The notes beneath the pieces are model-generated. The model was not told the DNA's origin and did no database searches. It was given only the letters and a program-made list of their open reading frames with translations. A stretch of 64,000 nt of DNA. Source: Adhaeribacter arboris (GTDB lineage Bacteria; Bacteroidota; Bacteroidia; Cytophagales; Hymenobacteraceae). Positions 54,416 through 62,709 of the stretch are shown piece by piece. Position numbers and translations under genes: made by a program. The stretch is from the NCBI RefSeq assembly GCF_003023845.1, contig NZ_PYFT01000001.1, positions 6,696,001-6,760,000 of the forward strand, in the 5' to 3' direction. The number at the start of each line of letters is the position of its first letter. Position 1 is the first letter of the stretch.

Positions 54416-55480
54416 TTATTCGTGGGGATGCTTCTGGTAATGCGCTTGCAGCGCATCTTCGCCAAAATCATTGGTTAAGTCGCGAACAACCGTATGTACG
54501 TGATTGGCATTATTTTGAGAATTATCATATTCGATTAGTAATACCGGGTTATGAATCCGGTAATAATGGGCTTTCCCAACTTCTGGGGTCTGGCTGCCCG
54601 CCCAGGCGAAATACGTTTTTGATAATCCCGCTTTTTCCACTTTAGCCCGTAAGTCGGTAGCTAGTTCGGAGTTGTACTTATTTAAGTAAACATTCAGCAA
54701 ATCTTTTAAAAGCTGTTGTTGCTTCAACGTCATTTCCGAAAACAAAATTCCTTCGGGTTTCTCCAGCAGGGCTTTCCGACTATTGCTGGTTACTATTTCG
54801 TTAGGCGCCACTTCGTTTATCAAGGCTTTTTTCATTTGCTCCGGATTAAACGATTGTACCAGATTAAAACCCAGGGTAGCTTCTTCTTTTAAAATTTGTT
54901 TGCCTTTCTCGGGACCATCGGGAACAATAGCCGGGTTAGAACCCATAAAAGCCGGTGTTTCCGCTACTAAACTGCCGGTAGCCGACGAAAAGTTAAGTGA
55001 TAAATGGTGCCCTTCTATGCGACAACCCCAAGGTTCTTGCTCCGAAGGCTGGCCAAAAACCGAAAAATAGTATTTTCCCGGATCCCGGTAAGTGTTTTCG
55101 GGTGGGTGTTTCTCTATGGCTTTTAGAATTACTTCCATTTCCATAATTGATTTTGCTTTCTGGTAACCTTGGTTGCTGAGAGCAGTTTGCAGAATAGCCA
55201 TTGCCATTTTCTGTTGCGCGGGCGTCATTTCTTTTAGCGGTACCCCCTTGCGGTCGCGCGGCACAAAATGCCAGTTAAACCGTTCTTCATCGCCGAACGG
55301 GAAAGTTGCTTTTTTACGTTGTTCTTCGGTTAAAGAACTTAAAAAAGTAGTAACCACGCGCAGCATGGCTTTATTTTTGGGGGCCGAAAGGGTAGTTTTT
55401 TTGGTGCCAGCAGTGGTTTGACCGTAACTTAAAAAAGAGGCGGTACACAGCAAACAAACAATAAGATAAGTTCTAATCAT
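54416..55480 (-). CDS. Secreted DUF3500 family protein
   Basis: 354 residues with a signal peptide (cleavage after SYG near residue 20). The DUF3500 signature is clear: FLSSLTEEQRKKATFPFGDEER, in two halves, then NWHFVPRDRKGVPL, IEGHHLSLNF and the C-terminal HVHTVVRDLTNDFG. The conserved histidines suggest metal binding, but the family has no proven activity. Expected location is the periplasm or outside. Confidence 0.85.
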   Translation of the reverse strand: MIRTYLIVCLLCTASFLSYGQTTAGTKKTTLSAPKNKAMLRVVTTFLSSLTEEQRKKATFPFGDEERFNWHFVPRDRKGVPLKEMTPAQQKMAMAILQTALSNQGYQKAKSIMEMEVILKAIEKHPPENTYRDPGKYYFSVFGQPSEQEPWGCRIEGHHLSLNFSSATGSLVAETPAFMGSNPAIVPDGPEKGKQILKEEATLGFNLVQSFNPEQMKKALINEVAPNEIVTSNSRKALLEKPEGILFSEMTLKQQQLLKDLLNVYLNKYNSELATDLRAKVEKAGLSKTYFAWAGSQTPEVGKAHYYRIHNPVLLIEYDNSQNNANHVHTVVRDLTNDFGEDALQAHYQKHPHE

Positions 55481-56099
55481 AAAAGGAAGGTTTTTATTTA
55501 CTAATAAATCCTTAAAACAATTAAGATCAGCTCCAAAACAGAAGCCTTGGAAGTAAACAGGTTTAAATATAGGTAATTAAAACGGAAGTAGTTGCAAGAA
55601 TATCCCGGCCGGTCAAAATAGTTTCGTGTCTGTATTTATGTATTTTTATTCGGTATTTATTTTATCGAATGGCTTCGCTGTCTGTCGTAATTTTATTTAT
55701 AAACATGTACTGTGGTTAGTTGGCAAGGATATTCTGGAAATTGTAAAGAGAGCAGCAATGGTAAAACGCCGGTTGCGGGTTCGCTTTTTTTCATTTCTTT
55801 ATTCAACCGCCTTCTTTCGTTTGTATCTGCTCAATGGTAACAATGCGCCAATGGCGGTATTAACGGCTCCAAGGGGAGAACTCCCTCTCGGACGTATTCA
55901 GCCAGGAGCCATGCTGGGGTGAAGTGAAAGCATAAGTGAAAGCAAATTAGGCCGGCCAGGCTGATAAATTATGTCATAATCCGTTAACGGCGCCGTAAAT
56001 TCAAATCATATTAATTCGCGTAACAGAGAAATAGATACTTGTTATTTCAAATAGTTTTCTTTATTATTTGCTTTCGTGTTGTAAAGTTCTGATTGTTGA
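55481..56099. other. Long intergenic region with a weak 98-codon frame
   Basis: About 620 bases between divergent genes. A frame from 55626 to 55922 would give a basic, hydrophobic peptide, but it starts with GTG, shows no homology I recognise and has poor composition. I do not call it a gene. The region should carry promoters for the DUF3500 gene and the histidine kinase. Confidence 0.45.
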
Positions 56100-56123
56100 T
56101 TGCGTTCCGGAAATATCCCTTAT

Positions 56124-58258
56124 ATGATAAACCACATGGCCCATATGTACTACCTAGCAGTGGAAAGCACATCCGAGGCAATTACTTGGTGGGATAAAAA
56201 CCTGAAATTACTTTTTGCTAACCCTGCTTTTGTCACTCAAGCGGGGGTTCCTTTGTCCCAATTAGTAGGTAAAACCATCCGGGAAATGGGCCATCCCGAA
56301 CTCCTGGCTCCCCCGTGGATAAAAAAATGCAATTAGTATTTCGCGACGGGCAACCGCTGGAGTATCAGCACTCCCTAGTAACTCCAACCGGAACAGAATT
56401 TTATCAGTCTCAGTTTGTACCCGAATTGCAACCAGACGGGGCCGTGGAAAGAGTGCTGGTGATTACCCGCAATATTACTCCCTTACAGCAAGCCGAACAG
56501 AAACTGCAAGCCGTTACTAGCTCTTCGCTGATGGGTATGGCTATCGTTAAAAGTTTGCGGGATGCTACCGGACAAATCAGCGACTTTGAATACCAATGGC
56601 TGAACCCTTTGGCGCAGTCTTTTGCCGGCCCCCAGGTAGTAGGACGACGTATGTTAGAAACCTATCCGCATGTAAAAGAAACCGGGCTTTTCGAAGCTTA
56701 TGTCCAGGCAGTAGAAAACCGGCAACCCGTCGATTTTGAAGAATATTATCCTCCCAACAATCATTGGTTTCGCTGGCAAGCCGTTAAAATGGAAGATGGT
56801 CTGTTTGTTACCTTTGAAGACATAAGTGAGCGCAAAAAAGCGGAACTGGAAATAAAACAAAGCAAGGATTTCCTGCAATCTGTCTTTGACACGACATTGC
56901 TGAGCCTTTCTATTCTCCAGGCAGTACGGGATGAAAGCGGGGCCATACTAGATTTTAAGATTATGCTGGTTAATAAAGAACTGGCCCGAGAAACGGGTCG
57001 AAACGACCTGATCGGCCGGTTATACTCGCTAGAATATCCGGGTATAAAAGAAGCCGGTTTATTCGATCTCATGCTCCAGGTAATGGAAACGGGGGAGCCG
57101 GGTCAGGTAGAATATTACTACCCGTACGAAGGGTTTAACAAGTGGTATGCGGCTACGTTTGTGAAAATGGAAGATGGTCTGATCGCCAGCAACCTGGATA
57201 TTACCGAACGTAAATTAGCCGAAACCAAGCTGGTAAAAAGTTTTACTATTCTTAAACAAGCCGAAGAAGTAGCAGGGTTAGGCAGTTGGGAATACGATTA
57301 TACCACCGGTGACTTTCATTGGTCGGAAGGCATGTATCATTTGTTTGGCTTACCCATAGGCAGTGCCAAAAGTCCGGAAACGTACTTGGAGTATGTTATA
57401 GACGAAGACCGACCGCTAGCTGAAAAACTGGTGCAAACCATTCGAAATAATCCGCAGCCAATAGAAGAAACCCTGCGGATCCAGGTGAGAGACAAGGTAA
57501 TTACCTTAAAAATCAAAGGTGCGGTCTTGCGCGATGATTTAAACCAGCCTTATAAAATATTGTGCGTTGATTTGGATGTTTCGGAGTTAAAACGACTGGA
57601 ACAGGAAAACTTAAAGATGCGCTTAGAGCAACAAAAAGCATTGCTGTTGGCTATTCTGGAAGCGCAGGAAGAAGAACGTCGGCGTATATCGGAAAGCTTG
57701 CACAACGGAGTAGGGCAGTTATTGTACGCCACCAAACTGAATCTGGACCAGGTAGCCCACCAAGTACCCCGGGAAGTGATGGCTCCCACCACTCAACTCT
57801 TAAGCGAAGCTATCCAGGAAACCCGGCGCGTGTCGCACGAACTGGTGCCCATGGTCTTGCAGGATTTTGGCCTTACCCGGGCCATTCAAGACTTATGTCA
57901 AAAATATCAACCAAGTGCGATACAGGTAAACTGTGAGGTTGATCTAGAAGGTTCTTTAGAATCTTATGTAGAGGTAGCTCTTTACCGCATCAGTCAGGAG
58001 TTACTGGCGAACGTGGTGAAGCACGCGCAAGCCACGGAAGTAGATTTGTTATTATCTCAGGAAGACGGAGAAATTACGTTAAAGGTACGGGATAATGGCC
58101 GAGGTATAAACCACCCTACCGGTAAATCGGGAGGAATGGGACTTCGGTCCATTCGGGATCGGGTAAAACTGTTGAATGGCACGTATGCACTCCTCACGTC
58201 TCCTGGCAGTAAAGGTACTCTGGTGATTATTCAAATTCCGGTTCCAAGTGAAGGCTGA
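56124..58258 (+). pseudogene. Multi-PAS sensor histidine kinase (HisKA_3 type) split by a frameshift at an A7 run
   Basis: The first part (56124-56336) opens a PAS domain (LAVESTSEAITWWDKNLKLL). At the A7 run 56321-56327 the frame breaks and the PAS domain resumes in another frame (MQLVFRDGQPLEYQHSL). One extra A would restore it. Three more PAS/PAC units follow. The kinase core is of the NarX/DesK class: RRRISESLHNGVGQLL with the phospho-acceptor His, and an HATPase with LANVVKHAQ, VRDNGRGI and GGMGLRSI. No transmembrane helix is seen, so it is cytosolic. The partner response regulator is not visible; a decayed AraC gene follows. Sequencing error is possible. Confidence 0.82.
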
Positions 58259-58517
58259 TAGTCCTAGATGGAACATTGTTTGAAGAATATCTGCCGCAAC
58301 CCGTTTTCTTAAGAAAGCACGACAGTCAATTTACCTAACAGGTCTTCTAAGACTTGACTGACCGAGGAGGAGAAAAAAGATTTTATCGCTCGGTGCAGAC
58401 GGAATATTTAACATCTTTAATTACTTAATTACCAGCTTGCTAAAGTTTATTTCAGGAATATATCGTACCTTCCTATTCTAAAAGTAAACCTATGAACATT
58501 CTGAACCTCGTTTTTTT

Positions 58518-59240
58518 GTGGAGCCGGTTTTTCTGGAACCTACCAGGCAGGACAATACCGGTCGCGGTAGGGCGTCCTGCTTGTCAGATATTACGCCATT
58601 ATACGTGGGGTTGGTTACCTCCCGCATTAATTTATATTCCGGTGAAAACCAGATCATTAAAGGGTTTATGGCGTTTTTTAAGCCGGCAGGTTTTTCGGTC
58701 CTTCTCCGGCGCGACATGGCGGAACTAACCGGCCAGATACCAGATTTCTCCTGGCTGACTGGAGCAACGGAGGCAACTCTTTATGCCGAACAATTGCTAA
58801 TGGCTCCTGATTATGCGGCGTAGATTAAAATAATGAACGCTTTTTTCCTGAAAAGAATTTCTGGTCACCAACTACAGGCGGCCCAAATAACGGAAGCCTG
58901 CCGGCGCTTAAATCTTTTCTACGGTTTGGAGCGCATGACCGATCTGGCGTATCATACCAACATGTCTTTGCGAAACTTAGAACGGTAATTCACGGAGCAG
59001 CTGGGTATAACGCCCAAAACGTTTGCCCGTTTTAAACGGTTGCACCGGGCGCTTTCCTTCCTGAGTCATCCCCCAACCTCCTTCTTGGGCAAACATTGCC
59101 CAAGAAGGAGGTTACTACGACCAAGCGCATTTCATTAAAGAATGTAAAGCCCTTACTCACCACCCCCGTCCGTTTTTTCACCGGCCGAATACGTGCTGCA
59201 CAACCAATATAATTTGTTTCCCCAGTTTCCTACCTGCTAA
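58518..59240 (+). pseudogene. AraC-family regulator pseudogene (DUF6597-like plus HTH_18)
   Basis: Remnants in order are an N-terminal sensor-domain piece (EPVFLEPTRQDN ... FKPAGFSVLL, 58518-58823), an in-frame TAG, and the segment FFLKRISGHQLQAAQITEAC. The first helix-turn-helix follows with a stop inside it (SLRNLER, TAA, FTEQLGITPKTFAR at about 58971-59018). The second helix-turn-helix is in another frame (NIAQEGGYYDQAHFIKE, 59093 onward). The first ~60 residues of the sensor domain are missing. The breaks at two stops plus a frameshift make it clearly non-functional. Confidence 0.82.
59075..59113. repeat. Perfect 18-bp inverted repeat inside the AraC pseudogene
   Basis: Arms 59075-59092 and 59096-59113 are perfectly complementary with a three-base loop. 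The right arm encodes the expected IAQEGG of the regulator, whereas the left arm does not fit the family. The left arm therefore looks like a templated copy of the right. Confidence 0.8.
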
Positions 59241-59466
59241 AAATGGCGATTTTTTACAATACATTCTGAGTAGCAGACCTTAATTTTACTCAGAGTCAGA
59301 AGCATTTCTGCGCTTTAAGGGCTAGATTTTCCTTTAACGAAAAACTTATTAGCAGCGGAAATCAAGAGTTTTATTGCTCTAAACCAGTTAGCTCCCCAAC
59401 CTGCTTTTTGACAGTAACAATTACCCTTGTCTAAGCATTATTTTACCTTTTACTAATTCTAAAACC

Positions 59467-60003
59467 ATGAAAAAACTTTCTGACGTAATTACCGCCCCAC
59501 TATTGTTAGCAGTATTTGGTTATGCTACCGCACAAACCAGCAGTACCGTATCAGTTAAAACAAAACAAACCACAACTACTAATTCTTCCACTCCGGCCAG
59601 TAGCAAAACACAAGAGGAGTTGATGAAAATTACCCAAGAATTAACCAATGCCGATTCACGTGATATTAAAAAAGTATTCGAAAAATATTTAGCCGATAAT
59701 TATTTTCATACCGGTCCTGGAGGAAAAATAGTTAAGAAAGCCGAGGTCCTAAAAAGTATTGAAGAACCGGAAACGGCCACATACCTAGGTACCGATTTCG
59801 AGGACATTCAGGTACAGGATTACGGTAATACTGCCGGCCTGAGTTTAAAAGGTAATTACCACTCGGAAAGGAACGGGGAGAAAATTACCGAGTCCTATCG
59901 AGCCACTGATGTATTTATTAAACAGAAGGGGGAGGGGAAGATTCTTTCCGTCATCTCTCCACTAGACCCGTTGAGGGTGCGGAAAAAGAACTGCACCGGT
60001 TAG
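59467..60003 (+). CDS. Secreted DUF4440/NTF2-like protein, C-terminus altered
   Basis: 178 residues with a signal peptide (cleaved near TAQ, residue 23), a Thr/Ser-rich linker and an NTF2-like domain (LTNADSRDIKKVFEKYLADNYFHTGPGG). DUF4440 proteins are small cone-shaped folds with varied or unknown function. The end (PLDPLRVRKKNCTG) departs from the family and runs into sequence that in another frame encodes a TPR segment, so the gene was probably fused to a foreign remnant near 59970. Confidence 0.62.
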   Translation: MKKLSDVITAPLLLAVFGYATAQTSSTVSVKTKQTTTTNSSTPASSKTQEELMKITQELTNADSRDIKKVFEKYLADNYFHTGPGGKIVKKAEVLKSIEEPETATYLGTDFEDIQVQDYGNTAGLSLKGNYHSERNGEKITESYRATDVFIKQKGEGKILSVISPLDPLRVRKKNCTG

Positions 60004-60227
60004 GCTATAAATTATTGGCCGAAAAGAAAATAAAGGAAGCCATTGAGGTATTTAAGCTAAACGTAAAATTTTATTCGGAATCGGCCAATACTTACAATAG
60101 TCTCGCAGAGGCGTATGCTGCTGCCGGCAATAATACCCTAGCCATCGAAAATTATGGGCACTCCTTAAAGCTTAGCCCGCAAAACGAAAACGGTAAAACG
60201 GAACGGGCCAAGTTAAAAGCAAAATAA
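59973..60227 (+). pseudogene. C-terminal TPR remnant of a serine-hydrolase-type protein
   Basis: In the frame that ends at 60227, the sequence from about 59973 reads VEGAEKELHRLGYKLLAEKK, then IKEAIEVFKLNVKFYSESAN and AAGNNTLAIENYGHSLKLSP. This is the tetratricopeptide tail usually found at the C-terminus of secreted beta-lactamase-like serine hydrolases in Bacteroidota. The catalytic domain is absent, so it is a deletion remnant. An isolated start (TTG 60015) is unlikely to be used. Confidence 0.6.
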
Positions 60228-60647
60228 TTAAAAGCAGTTCATCAAGTAAAAACAGCTTTCAACTTTCCATTTAGATTGGCGCGGTAAAGGAAACGGAAAT
60301 CTAAAGATACAAAAGCCCTCAAAATTCATATGTCAGGAAGAAAACTAATACCCAATCGCTTCAAGTAGCTGCCATAACGAAGGATATTAAACCCGCCGGG
60401 TTTGGGCAATTATTTTAATCAACCTTATGGAAGGCAACTAATACTATTGGGTATAAGCAGTGGAAAATGCCGGCCAAAAGCGTGGAGGTGATGGAAGCAA
60501 TTAATAAATAGTTGATAGACCTTTTATTTTCACGCGGTGATTAGGAAGGGTAATTTAATCACGAAAGCTCAAATTGATCAATCGCTGCTAGCGTTAAAAG
60601 AACGGGCAGCCCCGTAGAAAAATGAAGATATTTCTAAAGTATCCAAT
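60228..60647. other. Degraded intergenic region
   Basis: About 420 bases with short interrupted frames and several stops. Fragments such as TKAQIDQSLLALKERAAP (about 60558-60614) suggest decayed coding sequence, but I cannot identify the parent gene. Confidence 0.4.
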
Positions 60648-61196
60648 ATGGCACATTCTTCTAAAATAATGATGCTGGTGATCTTAAGTGTTAGGAGCCT
60701 GCTCCAAATTAGCAGTGCCCAAGCGTCTATCCGGAATGATTCTTTAGCGCAAATACTAACCGTTAAAGAAAAACAGATGTTCGATGCCATCACCCAGGGA
60801 AATAGAAAAAAAGCTCAACTTCTCATGGGCCAGGACTATTTTACCATTAATGCTGATGGAACAACCCAAGGAAAGGATGAAGTGTTAAAAAATATAGAAA
60901 AATTTAAAGGAGCGACGTATCAGCTATCGAACCAAAAAATAAGAATATATGGTACTACCGCTATTATCAACGGCAAAGCCAAGTTCTACTTAAAGTATAT
61001 CTTAGTGGCCGAAATATTTTACACCCAAATATGGGCTTTTCGCCATAACAAATGGCAGTATGTGGGTTGGCAAGGAACAATGACCGGATGGCCTACTTAT
61101 TATGCGAGTATTCTCACGGCTATAGCCCTTGTAACAATAATTTCCCTTATTCTACTATTCACCGGATACTTAAAGAAACAGGTTAAACGCATTTAG
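60648..61196 (+). CDS. DUF4440/NTF2-like protein with a C-terminal membrane helix
   Basis: 182 residues. An N-terminal hydrophobic stretch that may be a signal peptide (MMLVILSVRSLLQISSAQ) precedes an NTF2-like DUF4440 domain (VKEKQMFDAITQGNRKKAQ, later FYTQIWAFRHNKWQYVGWQG). A transmembrane helix follows at about residues 155-177 and ends KKQVKR. It is the second DUF4440 gene in 1.2 kb. The catalytic or binding role is unknown. Confidence 0.65.
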   Translation: MAHSSKIMMLVILSVRSLLQISSAQASIRNDSLAQILTVKEKQMFDAITQGNRKKAQLLMGQDYFTINADGTTQGKDEVLKNIEKFKGATYQLSNQKIRIYGTTAIINGKAKFYLKYILVAEIFYTQIWAFRHNKWQYVGWQGTMTGWPTYYASILTAIALVTIISLILLFTGYLKKQVKRI

Positions 61197-61369
61197 AAAT
61201 GCTAGGGCAACTTTGCTAATACCGAACTGGATTGACTAGTTTACCTAGCGGGGTATGAAAGGAGAAGCAAACCCACTGGGTTTAGAAAATTATTGTCCGA
61301 AACCTAAGCTCTGGCTACGCCCATCAAACTTACTCTCTTCTCTTCCGTCCTCCTGCTGGAAGGATCTAA

Positions 61370-62263
61370 GCGGCAGAAACGAAGAATTCAAGCGAAGTAG
61401 TACCGGGCCAGCAAGCCGTGCTTGACTTTTTCCTGAAAGAAAATCCAGACCAACTGGAAGAAATAGTTATTTCGGGAAGCCGCAATAATTACAAAATCGA
61501 TGCCCTTTCTTCCAGTTTAAGAATTAACACTCCTTTGCTGGAAACACCCCAGATTATTCAGGTAGTTATCAATGATGTTCTTCGCGATCAGCAGGTAATC
61601 AGCAGGAGGGATGGGGTTATCCGGAATGTAAGCGGAGCCTATCGCTTGGAACACTGGGCCGACCTGTATACCAATATTGTAGCCAGAGGTTTGCAGATGC
61701 AGGCTTTCCGGAATGGTTTTAATGCCGTTAATTCTTACTGGGGACCGTTCACCGAAGATATAAGTTTTGTGGATCACATTGAATTTGTGAAAGGTCCAGC
61801 CGGGTTTATGCTCTCCAATGGCGATCCCAGTAGCCTCTACAACGTTGTAACGAAGAAACCTACCGGCCGTTCGACGGGAGAAGTAGCTTTTACGGTTGGC
61901 AGCTTTGACCTGTATCGTACCTCGCTGGATCTGGATAACCGCTTATCGAAGGATGGAAGAATTTTGTACCGGCTTAATTTAGCCGCTCAAAATCGGAAAT
62001 CGCACCGGCCACATGAGTACAACGACCGGTACGTAATTGCCCCCGTTATTTCGTACCAACTCGACGATAAAACGAAGTTAACGGCCGAGTATACGTACCA
62101 GCGGGCTAACATGAGTAACGTAGGTTCTTTCTACGTTTTCGATACTAAAGGTTTTGCCACTTTACCGGTAGATTTTACCATGATGCCAGTTGGGCTTCCC
62201 GGATCAATCATAAACGATCACAGTGCCTTAGTTACCCTAATCTTACGGCGGTTTGCCGCTTAA
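61370..62263 (+). pseudogene. TonB-dependent siderophore receptor, plug-domain fragment
   Basis: The frame opens without a start or signal peptide and reads EVVPGQQAVLDFFLKENP, then EEIVISGSRNNYKIDALSS. A complete TonB plug follows (LLETPQIIQVV, DGVIRNVSGA, FVKGPAGFMLSNGDPSSLYN) with the first barrel strands (TVGSFDLYRTSLDLDNRL). After PGSIINDHS the sequence leaves the family, so about two thirds of the barrel is missing. The following bases belong to a PepSY protein. The call is a truncated FecA-like receptor. Confidence 0.8.
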
Positions 62264-62426
62264 TAGTATATGGGCCATTTTTGATCTGGTAACGATCATG
62301 GTGCTTATCTCCGGCCTCTATCTTTGGTTTGCCCGCCGGAAAGCAAAAGCCCAGCAAATAGCCCAATTAATTAATGTAAAATACGGAATCACTCACCCTC
62401 GCCACCGCTCAGGTAAATGGTATTAA
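62220..62426 (+). pseudogene. C-terminal remnant of a PepSY-domain membrane protein
   Basis: In a frame different from the receptor fragment the sequence reads SYGGLPLNSIWAIFDLVTIM, then VLISGLYLWFARRKAKAQQ, and stops at 62426. This is the last transmembrane helix and tail of PepSY-associated proteins that accompany siderophore receptors. Most of the gene has been deleted and its end joined to the receptor fragment. Confidence 0.72.
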
Positions 62427-62455
62427 GATATTAGCGTTTTATGAAATTGTGAGAA

Positions 62456-62599
62456 ATGCCGACTGTATTAGGCTTCATCACAATGGTAGGATTGGTACTA
62501 GCTATAGTTGGAGTTAGTATCTGGCACTTTTTATCGTGGATTGTGTTAAGCGTACCAATCTATATAATACTAAAATACGGAAGACGGTTCTTTAAATAG
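62456..62599 (+). CDS. Small two-helix membrane protein of a siderophore-uptake cluster
   Basis: A 47-residue hydrophobic protein (MPTVLGFITMVGLVLAIVGV, then SIWHFLSWIVLSVPIYIILK). Proteins of this kind often follow PepSY genes in iron-uptake operons. It is the only apparently intact part of the deleted cluster. With receptor and PepSY partners lost, it may no longer function. Confidence 0.55.
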   Translation: MPTVLGFITMVGLVLAIVGVSIWHFLSWIVLSVPIYIILKYGRRFFK

Positions 62600-62658
62600 A
62601 TTTTCCGGAATACTCCGTTTAATGGGGTAGTAACTCGTTTTATTTTATAGTATTAGCA

Positions 62659-62702
62659 ACGCAAGCGAAAAGCCGGGAAATTTCCCGGCTTTTCGCTTGC
62701 GT
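62659..62702. terminator. Perfect 44-base palindrome, probable bidirectional terminator
   Basis: Two 22-base arms (62659-62680 and 62681-62702) are exactly complementary, with no spacer. The centre is GC-rich (GCCGGGAAATTTCCCGGC) and is flanked by A4/T4 runs. It lies eight bases beyond the stop of the minus-strand TonB receptor and downstream of the plus-strand iron-uptake remnants. Confidence 0.7.
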
Positions 62703-62709
62703 AATTTGC

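Noticed and set aside
55626..55922. 98-codon plus-strand frame with GTG start
   Set aside because: No recognisable domain, unusual composition and no regulatory context. More likely spurious.
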